Below, piece after piece: positions 52,465 through 62,058 of a stretch of 64,000 bases of DNA. This DNA is from Novosphingobium guangzhouense. Lineage in GTDB: Bacteria; Pseudomonadota; Alphaproteobacteria; Sphingomonadales; Sphingomonadaceae. The position numbers and the translations under genes are program-made. Below the pieces are notes generated by a model. That model had not been told where the DNA came from. It was given only the letters and a program-made list of their open reading frames with translations, and ran no database searches. Position 1 is the stretch's first letter, and every line of letters starts with the position of its first letter. The stretch is from contig NZ_LYMM01000028.1 in assembly GCF_002896965.1 (NCBI RefSeq), positions 1 through 64,000 of the forward strand. Direction: 5' to 3'.

Positions 52465-54962
52465 GCCGCCTTCCCTGCCGGATCGCGGTAGGCGAGCAGC
52501 CTGAGCGCATTGATGACGACGAGCAGCGTCGATCCCTCATGAACCGCCACCGCTGGCCCAATGCCGAGGCCGAGGATGGTAGCAGGCACCAGGAAGGCGA
52601 CGACACCCAGGCTGACGAAGACGTTCTGCCGGATGATTCCACGGGTATGGCGGCTAAGACCGACTGCGAATGGCAGGTGCGCCAGATCGTCGGCCATCAG
52701 CGCCACGTCGGCTGTCTCCAGCGCAACGTCCGACCCCGCCGCGCCCATCGCGATGCCGACCGTGGCGCTTGCCATCGCCGGCGCATCGTTCACGCCGTCG
52801 CCCACCATCGCGACCTTGTCTTCGCCGGCGAGCTTCTTGATCGCGGCAACCTTGTCTTCGGGCATGAGGTCGCCCCACGCTTCGTCGATCCCGACTTCGT
52901 CGGCGATCGCTTCGGCGACTTTCTGGTGATCGCCGGAGATCATTATCATCCGCGACACGCCCATCTCGTGCAGCCGACGCAACGCGGTCTTGGCAGCTTC
53001 GCGAGGCGTGTCCATCAGGCCGATCGCGCCCAGGTCGCGGTCCCCCTTGCGGACCACCATTGTCGTGCGGCCGTTCTCGCGCAGCTTCGCGATTGCGTCC
53101 TGCGCGCCCTGCCCCAGCGCCGGAATGCCCTCACTTCCGAACATCTCGGCCTTGCCGATCCACACCGTCTCGCCATCCACGCTCGCGGTGACGCCCCGAC
53201 CGGTCAGGCTCTTGAGGTCGCCGGCAGTCGGCACGGCACGATCGTTCAGACGTTCGCGGCCGTCCTTGACGATCGCTTGGGCCAGGGGATGGTCGCTCAA
53301 CGCTTCGACGGCGACAGCCAGCGCCAGCAACTCGCCTTCATCGGCGCCATCGACGGGCACGACATCAGTGATGCGCGGACGACCTTCGGTCAGCGTGCCC
53401 GTCTTGTCGAAAGCGATCGCTTTGAGCGACCCGAGGTTTTCGAGCGGTGCACCGCCCTTCACGAGCACGCCGCCCCGCGCTGCACGGGCAACGCCCGACA
53501 GGACCGCGCTCGGCGTTGCGATCGCGAGCGCGCACGGGCTTGCCGCCACCAGCACCGCCATCGCGCGATAGAAGCTGTCGCGGAACGGCTCGTCGACGAC
53601 CACCCATGCGAACAGCAGGAGCACTGACAGGACCAGGACGGCGGGCACGAAGATCCGTTCGAACCGGTCGGTGAAGCGCTGCGTCGGCGACTTCTGCGTC
53701 TCCGCTTCGCTCACCATCTTCACGACCTTGGCAAGCGCGCTTTCATTGGAACGGCGTGTCACCTCGATCTCGATCGCGCCGCCGCCGTTGATCGTACCAG
53801 CAAAAACCCGGCTTTCCGCGTCGACTGCATCGGGCTTGGCGCGTGCCGCTGCGGCATCTGCGACCGGCACCTTGTCGACCGGGATGCTTTCACCCGTGAC
53901 CGGGGCCTGGTTGATCGCGCTGGTGCCCTTGATGACGAAGCCGTCGGCAGGCAGGCGCTCGTTCGGGCGGACGATGGCAATGTCCCCGACGACCATCTGC
54001 TCGACCGGGATTTCGCTGGTCTGCCCGCCGCGTCGCACGGTCGCGGTTTCGGGCGCGAGCTTCGCCAGCGCCTCGATCGCCTTCTTGGCGCGGCCCATTG
54101 CATAATGCTCAAGCGCATGGCCGAGGCTGAACAGGAACAGCAGCAGCGCACCTTCGGCCCATGCGCCCAGCGCAGCGGCGCCGGCCGCAGCGACCAACAT
54201 CAGCGTGTCGATCTCGAACTTCTTCATCCGGAGGTTGTCGATCGCCTCGCGCAGCGTGAAGAATCCGCCGAAGAAATAGGCTGCGATATAGCAGGCGGTC
54301 GGCAGCCATTCGGGCGCGCCAGCGACCAGCCTCTCGATCGCGTAGCCGATCCCCAGCAGCGCGCCACAGGCGAGCGCGAAGATCAGCTCGGTATTGGGGC
54401 CGAGAAATTCGGCGTGGCTATGGTCGTGGCCATCGCCGGGGCCGTGCTTCTCTTCGCCCGCGCCGTGGCCCCCGGGGCCGTGGTCGTGGCCGGCATGTTC
54501 ATCGGCAGCGACCCGCTTGCCCACCCTCACCTTCAGCTTGCGAAGCGCAGCGCGCACCTCCTCTTCGGTGGTTTCGCGGCGATCATATTCGACCCGGACA
54601 GACCCGCTGGTGCTGGCGCTTGCCTGGACCACGCCGGGCAAGGCGCACAGCGCATCGCTGACCGTGCGCGCCCGACGTTCGTGGTTGATCCCCGTCACCT
54701 GCCAGATCGCATGGCCGTAGCGCTCGGTGATTTCGGCACCTGCGGCGCGCACCATTTCGCGCAACCGTGGCAGCGGCAGCTTGGCGGCATCGAAATGGAT
54801 GCACAGCGCCGCTGGCGTGTTGCCGTCGAGACAGATCACATGCGCCCGCTCGACACCTTCGCGCTTTGACAGGGTTGATACGAGACGGTCCAGGCAGGCA
54901 TCGGCCGCGTCAGGAAGGTCCGGCAACAACACTGGAATGTCGAGTTCGAGCTTGTCGTTCAT
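52461..54962 (-). CDS. P1B-4-like Co/Zn/Cd-exporting ATPase
   Basis: 833 residues from the ATG at 54962 behind AAGGAGG. An N-terminal double ferredoxin-like part without the CxxC of HMA domains, then a His/Asp-rich linker (HAGHDHGPGGHGAG, GDGHDHSH), then six or more membrane helices with the SPC motif (ASPCALAIATP), [23 protein letters not shown] and the C-terminal HEGST motif. SPC plus HEGST marks subclass P1B-4 (Co, Zn or Fe). It fits beside czcCBA, CDF and ZIP genes. The His-rich linker may bind metal. Confidence 0.9.
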   Translation of the reverse strand: MNDKLELDIPVLLPDLPDAADACLDRLVSTLSKREGVERAHVICLDGNTPAALCIHFDAAKLPLPRLREMVRAAGAEITERYGHAIWQVTGINHERRARTVSDALCALPGVVQASASTSGSVRVEYDRRETTEEEVRAALRKLKVRVGKRVAADEHAGHDHGPGGHGAGEEKHGPGDGHDHSHAEFLGPNTELIFALACGALLGIGYAIERLVAGAPEWLPTACYIAAYFFGGFFTLREAIDNLRMKKFEIDTLMLVAAAGAAALGAWAEGALLLFLFSLGHALEHYAMGRAKKAIEALAKLAPETATVRRGGQTSEIPVEQMVVGDIAIVRPNERLPADGFVIKGTSAINQAPVTGESIPVDKVPVADAAAARAKPDAVDAESRVFAGTINGGGAIEIEVTRRSNESALAKVVKMVSEAETQKSPTQRFTDRFERIFVPAVLVLSVLLLFAWVVVDEPFRDSFYRAMAVLVAASPCALAIATPSAVLSGVARAARGGVLVKGGAPLENLGSLKAIAFDKTGTLTEGRPRITDVVPVDGADEGELLALAVAVEALSDHPLAQAIVKDGRERLNDRAVPTAGDLKSLTGRGVTASVDGETVWIGKAEMFGSEGIPALGQGAQDAIAKLRENGRTTMVVRKGDRDLGAIGLMDTPREAAKTALRRLHEMGVSRMIMISGDHQKVAEAIADEVGIDEAWGDLMPEDKVAAIKKLAGEDKVAMVGDGVNDAPAMASATVGIAMGAAGSDVALETADVALMADDLAHLPFAVGLSRHTRGIIRQNVFVSLGVVAFLVPATILGLGIGPAVAVHEGSTLLVVINALRLLAYRDPAGKAA

Positions 54963-55567
54963 GACGACCTCCTTTCGCTTTTCTTGGTTTCGGCGCGCGC
55001 GTCGCGCAGGATTTCGACACCGCCCTTGATGGCGATGATGGCGGTGGCGAAGCCGACCAGCAGGTCCGGCCAATTGGTACCCAACCACAGCACCAGCACG
55101 CCGGCGATCAGGATGCCGCCGTTGGAAATGAAGTCGTTGAAGCTGAAGGTGGTTGCGGCCCGGAGATTGACGTCCGGATCCTTGAGGCGCTGGAGCAGCC
55201 GCAGGCAGAGGTAATTCACGACGCCGGCGATCGCGGACATGACCATCATGGTAGGTCCGATGGGCTCGCTGCCCTGCACGTAGCGCCGTCCGACATCGAT
55301 CAAGATGCCGCCCGCGAAGATCAGCAGCATGACGCCCGAAGCGACCGCGGCGCGTGTCTTCCATGTCTGGCCCCGGGTGAGCGCCACAAGGCTCAGCGCA
55401 TACACAGCCGTATCGGACAGGTTGTCGACGCCGTTGGCGATCAGCGCGCTCGAGTCCGCGAAGAAGCCGGAAACGAAGAAGCCCGCAGCGATCGCCGCGT
55501 TCAGCAGCAGGACGATCCACAGTGTGCGGCGCTCCTGCCCGCCATTGTTGTCGTTGCCCGGGATCAT
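54959..55567 (-). CDS. CDF transporter lacking the C-terminal domain
   Basis: 202 residues with six membrane helices (ADSSALIANGVDNLSD in helix 2 and FNDFISNGG in helix 5 give the Asp metal site of cation diffusion facilitators). The usual cytoplasmic C-terminal domain of about 90 residues is absent, the protein ending soon after helix 6 with KKSERR. Short CDFs exist. Zn/Co export is inferred. It overlaps both neighbours by four bases. Confidence 0.85.
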   Translation of the reverse strand: MIPGNDNNGGQERRTLWIVLLLNAAIAAGFFVSGFFADSSALIANGVDNLSDTAVYALSLVALTRGQTWKTRAAVASGVMLLIFAGGILIDVGRRYVQGSEPIGPTMMVMSAIAGVVNYLCLRLLQRLKDPDVNLRAATTFSFNDFISNGGILIAGVLVLWLGTNWPDLLVGFATAIIAIKGGVEILRDARAETKKSERRSS

Positions 55568-56250
55568 CCCATCATCTCCTCAAGTGTCAGCAGGGCCAGG
55601 AAGCCGACGAAAAACATCGAGCTGATGAGCGGGGTGTCGGGTTTCTCGTGCGCCTCGACCAGCAACTCCTCCGTGACGAGGTAGAGCAGCGCCATCAGCC
55701 CGAAGCTGAGGAAGCCGGCGATCATCACCGGCGACAGCGCGGCGACAGGCACGGCAGCGAGCGCGCCGATCGGCAGCAGCAGGGCCAATGCCGAGACGAT
55801 CACGATGATGCGCAAGCGCGAGCGATAGGTTTCCGCCAGCTCGTCGGTCAGCGTCAGTCCCAGAAATAACACTTCCAGAGTGAGCGCGATCGTCAGCAGG
55901 AGACCTGCCTTCTCGCCCGCCACGAAAGCGAGGCCGAGCACCAGGCCGTCGACCAGAATGTCGATGCCGATCGCGGCGAGTAGCGCCATCGGCCCCTTGA
56001 AGCGGGCCTCAAGAGCCTTGAGCCCCAGCATGGTCGCGACGCCCGCCGCCCCGCCGATCAACGTCGCGCTGGGCGATGCCTCATGCTTGACCTGCGGCAG
56101 GATTTCGGTCGCTGCCGCCGCGAACACGACGCCGGCAGCGAGATGCTGTAGGCCCGCCACGAGGCCAGGTTTCAACTTGGTGCGGCTCGCGACAATCGCG
56201 CCGAGCACGACCGCCAGCACAGGCGCAAGCGTATAGAGCAGTGCCTGCAT
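55564..56250 (-). CDS. ZIP-family metal transporter
   Basis: 228 residues with eight membrane helices. Metal-site segments of ZIP proteins are seen in helix 2 (AGVVFAAAATEILP), helix 4 (GIDILVDGLVLG) and helix 5 (LTLEVLFLGLTLTDEL). Family members usually import Zn or Fe, which is odd amid exporters; it may also export. Its stop overlaps the CDF start. Confidence 0.87.
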   Translation of the reverse strand: MQALLYTLAPVLAVVLGAIVASRTKLKPGLVAGLQHLAAGVVFAAAATEILPQVKHEASPSATLIGGAAGVATMLGLKALEARFKGPMALLAAIGIDILVDGLVLGLAFVAGEKAGLLLTIALTLEVLFLGLTLTDELAETYRSRLRIIVIVSALALLLPIGALAAVPVAALSPVMIAGFLSFGLMALLYLVTEELLVEAHEKPDTPLISSMFFVGFLALLTLEEMMG

Positions 56251-56253
56251 TTC

Positions 56254-56718
56254 CTAGGACTCCTCCGGGGTTCGGTGGCAGACGCGGATCTTCCCGCGTC
56301 GCGTGAACGCGATCGATCCGCCCGCCACGACAGCCCGCGAATGGTCGCCGCGAAACTCGTCACCGGTTCGCTGCGCGCGCAGGATCTCGGTCCTGCCCTT
56401 CGGCAGCCAGGTGACGGCCATTTTCAAGCCGTCATCGATGAAGTCGACATCGGCGCGTGTGCCGTCGTCGCAGTACATGATGCGCTGCGCGATTAGTTTC
56501 GACGTCAGATGCTTTTCATGCGCCGGCTCGGTAGGCTGGGTCGGCGCTGGATTACACGCCCCTATAACCGCCCCGGAGACGAGAACGACGCCGAGGCGCG
56601 CGATCGCCAGACCGGCCCGATTCAGGCCGCACAAGGTTGTCACATTTGAAATCGACGTGTCAGACATCGGTCTCTTCCGACGAAGCGCCCTGTGGCGTTC
56701 GAAGGCAGGGCAGTTCAT
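56254..56718 (-). CDS. Lipoprotein of unknown function in the czc operon
   Basis: 154 residues from the ATG at 56718, or 137 from 56667. A lipobox GAC follows a hydrophobic stretch. The mature part has MYCDDGTRADVDFIDDGLKMAVTW and ends with CHRTPEES. The YC-DG...DG-L pattern parallels the next gene (YRCSDG...DNGLQI), so the two are diverged paralogs of the lysozyme-inhibitor-like fold. Cotranslated with its neighbours. Confidence 0.65.
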   Translation of the reverse strand: MNCPAFERHRALRRKRPMSDTSISNVTTLCGLNRAGLAIARLGVVLVSGAVIGACNPAPTQPTEPAHEKHLTSKLIAQRIMYCDDGTRADVDFIDDGLKMAVTWLPKGRTEILRAQRTGDEFRGDHSRAVVAGGSIAFTRRGKIRVCHRTPEES

Positions 56719-57092
56719 CGCGTGCCTTCCTGCTCGCAGATCCGGGTACGGCCATCGCCTTCCACGATGGTGAGCTGCGACCCCTTGAAGGTCGCGGTGG
56801 CTGTTTCGCCGACATATTGCAGGCCCTGCGCTGGCGCGGTCAGCATCATCGGCGGTCCCCCGTTGGAGCGCCGCAAATCGATCTGCAGGCCGTTGTCCTT
56901 GTAATCGACGAACAGCGGTTCCCCGTCGGAACAGCGATATCTATGCCGCCCCATTTCCCCGGTCGCCACGGCGCTGTCGGGCGAATGGATCTGCTGCTCC
57001 GTTGGCGGGGCTGGCGGCTTTCTTTCCGAGCACGCCGCGAGCCCGACAACGAGGATGACGGCGGGCAGCACCCGCTTACAGTGCATCATCAT
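56715..57092 (-). CDS. MliC-like lipoprotein
   Basis: 125 residues. Lipobox LAAC (Cys about 21). The mature domain has RYRCSDGEPLFVDY, ATATFKGSQLTI and a late Cys in RICEQ, which matches MliC-type membrane lysozyme inhibitors of small beta-barrel fold. In a metal operon it could serve the envelope in another way. Overlaps the SRPBCC gene and the next lipoprotein by four bases each. Confidence 0.65.
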   Translation of the reverse strand: MMMHCKRVLPAVILVVGLAACSERKPPAPPTEQQIHSPDSAVATGEMGRHRYRCSDGEPLFVDYKDNGLQIDLRRSNGGPPMMLTAPAQGLQYVGETATATFKGSQLTIVEGDGRTRICEQEGTR

Positions 57093-57577
57093 CGCGCCTT
57101 CCTCCTGTAGCGGAAGGGGACGCGCTGACGATTGATAGCCCGGGCAGGCTGACCTACCCGCCAGCGGAGATAGGTTGCGAGGCGATCGTCAGATTCGACC
57201 ATCAGGGATCGCAGGCGGCGCAACATCATCGCCGCGAACGGCAGGGAGAGCGCCCCGCGCAGCGTGCAGCTATGCGTTAGCCTGGTGCCGCCATCGTCCC
57301 CCGCCAGCTCGTACCGCTCTTCGAGCGTGAACAGATAGGGGATGCCGCAGGACCAAGCGAAGGCGTGCGGTTTATCGAATCGATCAATCCGTGCTGGCGT
57401 CCGAATTGGCCGGGTGATGCCCTGGATCGCAAAGGTGCATTCTGTGTCGCCGAGCCGGGACGGATCATCGAGAAATACGAGCGGACTCCACGCCCGGCGA
57501 TGATCCGGATCGGTGAGTGCCGACCAGATGCGCAGTGGCCCGCCGTGAAGCATCGAGCTGGTTATGGTGCGAGGCAT
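57089..57577 (-). CDS. SRPBCC-family protein
   Basis: 162 residues from the ATG at 57577, directly behind a GGGAGATGGGG ribosome site. START/Bet v1-like fold: IWSALTDPDHRRAWSP near the start and AMMLRRLRSLMVESDDRLATYL in the long C-terminal helix. A hydrophobic-ligand-binding protein of unknown role. Its ribosome site is part of two mutually exclusive hairpins (57581-57628). Confidence 0.78.
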   Translation of the reverse strand: MPRTITSSMLHGGPLRIWSALTDPDHRRAWSPLVFLDDPSRLGDTECTFAIQGITRPIRTPARIDRFDKPHAFAWSCGIPYLFTLEERYELAGDDGGTRLTHSCTLRGALSLPFAAMMLRRLRSLMVESDDRLATYLRWRVGQPARAINRQRVPFRYRRKAR

Positions 57578-57579
57578 AT

Positions 57580-57628
57580 CCCCATCTCCCAGAGATGGGC
57601 GGGGCGATCGCGGATCGCCCCGCCCATC
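57580..57628 (-). promoter_or_regulatory. Two mutually exclusive hairpins between czcA and the SRPBCC gene
   Basis: Stem 1 is a perfect 16-bp stem with a 3-base loop (57594-57609 with 57613-57628). Stem 2 is a perfect 8-bp stem with a 3-base loop (57581-57588 with 57592-57599). Their arms share 57594-57599, so both cannot form at once. Stem 2 buries the ribosome site (57580-57589) of the SRPBCC gene; stem 1 leaves it free. Stem 1 could also slow transcription or protect the czcA mRNA 3' end. Confidence 0.65.
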
Positions 57629-57630
57629 CA

Positions 57631-60600
57631 TCAGGCCAAGTTGTTCACGAAGGTCTGACCGTGGTCGTCCCCTTCATGCTCCTCATTGTAGTGCTCGGGT
57701 TTCTCGATCACTTTCTGCCCGAACCGGGCATAGAGTGTCGGCAGCACGAACAGCGTAAGAAGCGTCGCCGAGATCAGACCGCCGATGACGACCGTCGCCA
57801 AAGGCTTTTGAACCTCTGCGCCGGCGCCTTCGCCCAGCGCCATCGGCACGAAGCCGAGGCTGGCGACTAGCGCGGTCATGATGACGGGTCGCAGACGCTG
57901 CATCGCGCCAACATGCGCGGCTTCCTCGCGGCTCATCCCTGATCGGATCAGATCTTGGATCGAGCTGACCATGACGAGGCCGTTGAGGACCGCGATGCCC
58001 GAGAGGGCGATGAAGCCCACTGCCGCCGAGATCGAGAAGTCCATGCCCCGCAGGAACAGCAACAGGACGCCGCCCACCAGCGCGAAAGGCACGCCGGTGA
58101 ACACGATCGCGGCGTCGCGGACCGATCCCAACGCCCCGTAGAGGAGCAGCAGGATCAAGATGAAGCAAGCCGGAATGACCAGCTTCAGCCGTTCGCTTGC
58201 CGATTGGAGGTTCTCGAACTGGCCGCCCCATTCGAGATAGGTGCCGGCAGGCAGCCGGAGTTGGCTGCCGATCGCCGCCTGCGCATCCGCCACGACGGAT
58301 CCGACGTCGCGGCCACGCACGTTGGCTTGCACCACCACGCGCCGCTTGCCGTTCTCGCGGCTGATCTGGTTCGGACCATCGACCACCTTGATCTCGGCGA
58401 CGCTGGACAGCGGTACATAGCCGCCGCCTGCCACCGGCACCTGCACCTGTTGGAGCAGGCCGATGTCGGCACGCTGCGCCTCCGACAGGCGGATCACCAC
58501 GGGGAAGCGACGGTCGCCCTCGAAGATCTGGCCCGATGTTCGCCCGCCGATCGTCGCAGTCACGGTGTCCTGCACATCCTGAGCCGTAACGCCCAACCGC
58601 GCCATCGCGTCGCGGTTGACGCGAATGTCGAGCATGGGAAGACCGGTCGTCTGCTCCACCTTCACGTCCGCTGCGCCTTGCGTTCTGCGCAGCACCGCCG
58701 CGATTTGCTCGGCCGTCCGGTTCATCTGGTTGAAGTCGTCCCCGAACACCTTCACCGCGATGTCGCCGCGCACGCCGGCGATCAGCTCGTTGAAGCGCAT
58801 CTGGATGGGCTGGGTGATCTCGTAGGCATTTCCCGGAATCTTCGCGAGATTACCCTCGATCCGGCTGACCAGCTCCTCCTTGGGAAGCTCAGGATCCGGC
58901 CAATCCTTGCGCGGCTTCAGGATGACGAACATGTCGGTCGCGTTCGGCGGCATCGGGTCGGCCGCCAGCTCGGCGGTGCCCGTCTTGGAATAGACGAATT
59001 GCACCTCCGGCTGCTTCGACATCATCCGCTCGATCGGCACCTGCATCGCCTGGCTCTGCTGGACCGACGTTGCCGGAATGCGGAGCGACTGGATCAGCAA
59101 ATCGCCTTCGTCGAGCTGCGGCAGGAACACCGAGCCGAGCGTAGTGAAAGCAAGCGCCGCCACCACAAGGCTTCCCACACCCGCACCGATCGTCAGCGTC
59201 GGGCGCTTCATGGCCCGGTCGAGACCGGGTTCGTAGCGCTTCTTCAGCCACGTGATGATGCGGCCGTCCTTCTCCTCGACCTTCTTCGACAGCCAGATCG
59301 CAATCATCGCCGGCACGAAGGTGAGAGAGAGGATGAAGGCGAAGGCGAGCGCGATGATGACGGTCAGCGCCATCGGTCCGAACGTTTTACCCTCCACGCC
59401 GGTCAGCGTGAGCAGCGGTACGTAGACGAGGATGATGATTGCCTGCCCGTACACAGAGGGACGGATCATCTCACGCGCAGCGGCTGCCACGGTCGCGAGC
59501 CGTTCCTTGACGCTGAGCAATCGGCCTTCATGATGCTGTTGCTCGGCAAGCCGGCGCAGCGCGTTTTCGACAATGATGACGGCGCCGTCGACGATCAGAC
59601 CGAAGTCCAAAGCCCCAAGGCTCATCAGATTGGCCGAGACCCCAGCGCGCAGCATACCAAAGCCTGTCAGCATCATGGTGATCGGGATGACCAACGCCGC
59701 GATCAGGGCCGCACGGAAGTTGCCGAGCAGCAGGAAGAGCACGACGATGACCAGCACCGCGCCTTCGGACAGGTTTTTCGCGACCGTCTTGATCGTCGAA
59801 TTGACCAGCTCGGTGCGGTTCAGCACCGGCTGAATTACGACGTCAGGAGGCAGCGAAGCGTTGATCGTCTTCAGTTTCTCAGCGACCGCGGTCGACACGA
59901 TGCGGCTGTTCTCGCCGATCCGCATGATCGCCGTGCCGACGACGACTTCGGTACCGTTCTCCGATGCCGAACCCATGCGGATCGCCTGACCCGTCTTCAC
60001 AGTCGCAACTTGTTCGACCGTGATCGGCACGCCGTTACGTGTCGCGATCACGGTCCTGGCCAACTCGCTGGCATTGCGAACGAGCGCATCCGAGCGAACA
60101 GCCAGACCTTCGCCATTGCGATTGACGAAGCCACCGCCGACGCTGGTGTTATTGCGCTCCAGCGCATTTCCCAGGTCCGTCAGCGTGATGCCGAGCGAGG
60201 CCAGCTTCTGCACGTCGGGCACGACGAGGAACTGCTTGGCGTAACCGCCAATCGAGTCGACACCGGCGAGGCCCGGTGTGGTCTTCAGAAGCGGCGTCAC
60301 GATCCAGTCCTGCGCGGTGCGCAGGTAGGTCGCCTTGTCCTCTTCGGTCGTCAGTCGCTCGCCCTCTGGCGTGATGTAGCTGCCATCGGGCTGTTGGCCC
60401 GGTTCACCGGGCTTGTGCTTGTCGTCCTCGCGATGATCGAGACGAACGGTGTACATGTACACCTCGCCCAGGCCTGTCGCGATCGGACCCATTTCAGGGT
60501 TCACGCCGTCGGGCAGATTCTCTTGCACGCCCCGCAGACGCTCGCCCACCTGCTGGCGGGCGAAATAGATGTCCGTCGCGTCCGAAAAGACCGCCGTGAT

Positions 60601-60876
60601 CTGCGCGAAGCCGTTGCGGCTCAACGAGCGCGTATATTCCAGGCCGGGGGTGCCGGCGAGCGCGGTTTCGATTGGAAACGACACCTGCTTCTCGACCAGC
60701 TCGGGCGAGAGGGCAGGCGCGCGGACGTTGATCTGGACCTGATTGTTGGTGATGTCCGGCACCGCGTCGATCGGTAGCCGGTAGAGGGAAAAGGCGCCGA
60801 TGGCGGCGACGATGACGGTGAGGAGCAGGACTAGCCAGCGCTTCTCGACCGCCCAGGTTACGATACGGGCGATCAT
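57631..60876 (-). CDS. czcA: CzcA heavy-metal RND pump
   Basis: 1081 residues, 12 membrane helices. The class 1 HME signature DFGLIVDGAVIIVEN lies at 424-438, as in the Co/Zn/Cd pump CzcA. It uses protons to drive metal out through CzcB and CzcC. It starts 4 bp after czcB. A loop insertion with many charged residues lies at about 148-180. Confidence 0.94.
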   Translation of the reverse strand: MIARIVTWAVEKRWLVLLLTVIVAAIGAFSLYRLPIDAVPDITNNQVQINVRAPALSPELVEKQVSFPIETALAGTPGLEYTRSLSRNGFAQITAVFSDATDIYFARQQVGERLRGVQENLPDGVNPEMGPIATGLGEVYMYTVRLDHREDDKHKPGEPGQQPDGSYITPEGERLTTEEDKATYLRTAQDWIVTPLLKTTPGLAGVDSIGGYAKQFLVVPDVQKLASLGITLTDLGNALERNNTSVGGGFVNRNGEGLAVRSDALVRNASELARTVIATRNGVPITVEQVATVKTGQAIRMGSASENGTEVVVGTAIMRIGENSRIVSTAVAEKLKTINASLPPDVVIQPVLNRTELVNSTIKTVAKNLSEGAVLVIVVLFLLLGNFRAALIAALVIPITMMLTGFGMLRAGVSANLMSLGALDFGLIVDGAVIIVENALRRLAEQQHHEGRLLSVKERLATVAAAAREMIRPSVYGQAIIILVYVPLLTLTGVEGKTFGPMALTVIIALAFAFILSLTFVPAMIAIWLSKKVEEKDGRIITWLKKRYEPGLDRAMKRPTLTIGAGVGSLVVAALAFTTLGSVFLPQLDEGDLLIQSLRIPATSVQQSQAMQVPIERMMSKQPEVQFVYSKTGTAELAADPMPPNATDMFVILKPRKDWPDPELPKEELVSRIEGNLAKIPGNAYEITQPIQMRFNELIAGVRGDIAVKVFGDDFNQMNRTAEQIAAVLRRTQGAADVKVEQTTGLPMLDIRVNRDAMARLGVTAQDVQDTVTATIGGRTSGQIFEGDRRFPVVIRLSEAQRADIGLLQQVQVPVAGGGYVPLSSVAEIKVVDGPNQISRENGKRRVVVQANVRGRDVGSVVADAQAAIGSQLRLPAGTYLEWGGQFENLQSASERLKLVIPACFILILLLLYGALGSVRDAAIVFTGVPFALVGGVLLLFLRGMDFSISAAVGFIALSGIAVLNGLVMVSSIQDLIRSGMSREEAAHVGAMQRLRPVIMTALVASLGFVPMALGEGAGAEVQKPLATVVIGGLISATLLTLFVLPTLYARFGQKVIEKPEHYNEEHEGDDHGQTFVNNLA

Positions 60877-60879
60877 GGC

Positions 60880-62058
60880 TTAATCCTCGTGGCTCGCTTC
60901 GCCCTTGCCGATCTCGGCCTTGAGCGTGAAACTTCCGGTGGTGGCGATCTGTTCGTTGCCGGTCAGGCCCGACCGGACGATCACCGTGTCGCCCGACGCA
61001 TCGCCGAGCTGGACCGGGGTCGCCTTGAAGCCGGTGGGCGTGCGCACGAACACGACCGACTTGCCCTCGAAACTCTGGACCGCCGTCGTCGGCACGCGGA
61101 CCGCCCCGCTCCCGCCGCTGCCCGTGAGCTGCACGGCTGCCGTCACAGGCTCGCCGACCCGCCATTCGCCACCGCGATTGTCGAGGGTGGCGAGCGCAGG
61201 CACGAGCCGCGTCTGCGGATCAAGCGCCGGCGACACGAAGGTCACGCGGGCGGTCGCCTGACGGCCTGCCGCCTTCACCAGCACCGTATTGCCGGGACGC
61301 ACCCGGCCCGCATCCTCGGGCTTGAGATTAAGCGCGATCGACACCTGGCTCAGGTTGGCGATGCGATAGAGTTCGGCATCCGCCGCGACCGTTTGTCCCA
61401 GCGTCACGGGGCGCGCAATGATCTGGCCCGAGATCGGCGCGGCAATGCCGAGCCGGTTGAGCCCGCCGCCGCCGACACCCGCCGCCGAAACCATGCTCTG
61501 CGCCTGCGTCAGGGCGATCCGCGCCTCCGTCGCCGCTGTGCGGGCGGCGATCAGATCCTGTTCAGGGGAGACTCTCTGCGCGAACAGCCGCTGTTCGCGC
61601 GCGAGGTTCGAATTAGCGAGCTGAAGCCGCGCCCGCGCCGCCTCGACCTCGCCCTTGATCTGCGCCGCCTCGCGGCTTTCGATGACCGCAATGGTCTGGC
61701 CGCGTCCGACCGATTGGCCGAGGTTACGGGTGAGCGCGACCACGCGTCCCGCAATTGCGGCCGAGACGACCTGCGTTCCCTGTGGGTCGCCCTCGATGAT
61801 CGCGGGCAGCTCGATCGTCCCGGCCCCGCCGATGATCGGCCGTCCGACCTGGACGCCCGCTGTGGCGATCTGGTCGGCACCCAATGTGACGACGCCTTCA
61901 CCGGCATGACCGCCTTCAGCACCGCCCTTTTCCGTGCCCGCTGCCGTCTCATTGGCAGCTGCGCCTTCGGCAGTTGCCTCGTTTCCGCCATCCTTGCCGC
62001 CGCAGGCAGCCAAGAGCAGGGCGAGCGACGCCGCGCCCGCGAGATAAAAGCTCTTCAT
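60880..62058 (-). CDS. czcB: CzcB membrane-fusion protein, lipoprotein form
   Basis: 392 residues from the ATG at 62058. Lipobox LLLAAC, a Gly/Ala/Glu linker with a GGHAGEG segment, then adaptor domains. The hairpin, lipoyl and beta-barrel parts are of normal size. It joins CzcA to CzcC. The ATG shares one base with the czcC stop (TGATG). Confidence 0.92.
   Translation of the reverse strand: MKSFYLAGAASLALLLAACGGKDGGNEATAEGAAANETAAGTEKGGAEGGHAGEGVVTLGADQIATAGVQVGRPIIGGAGTIELPAIIEGDPQGTQVVSAAIAGRVVALTRNLGQSVGRGQTIAVIESREAAQIKGEVEAARARLQLANSNLAREQRLFAQRVSPEQDLIAARTAATEARIALTQAQSMVSAAGVGGGGLNRLGIAAPISGQIIARPVTLGQTVAADAELYRIANLSQVSIALNLKPEDAGRVRPGNTVLVKAAGRQATARVTFVSPALDPQTRLVPALATLDNRGGEWRVGEPVTAAVQLTGSGGSGAVRVPTTAVQSFEGKSVVFVRTPTGFKATPVQLGDASGDTVIVRSGLTGNEQIATTGSFTLKAEIGKGEASHED

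Noticed and set aside
59418..59425. TACGTA in the czcA coding region as a regulatory site
   Set aside because: It lies inside a conserved coding sequence far from any start codon.
57955..60777. A 940-codon open frame on the plus strand
   Set aside because: It is the antisense shadow of czcA, whose RND signature and length are certain; the shadow protein is Arg/His-rich low complexity.
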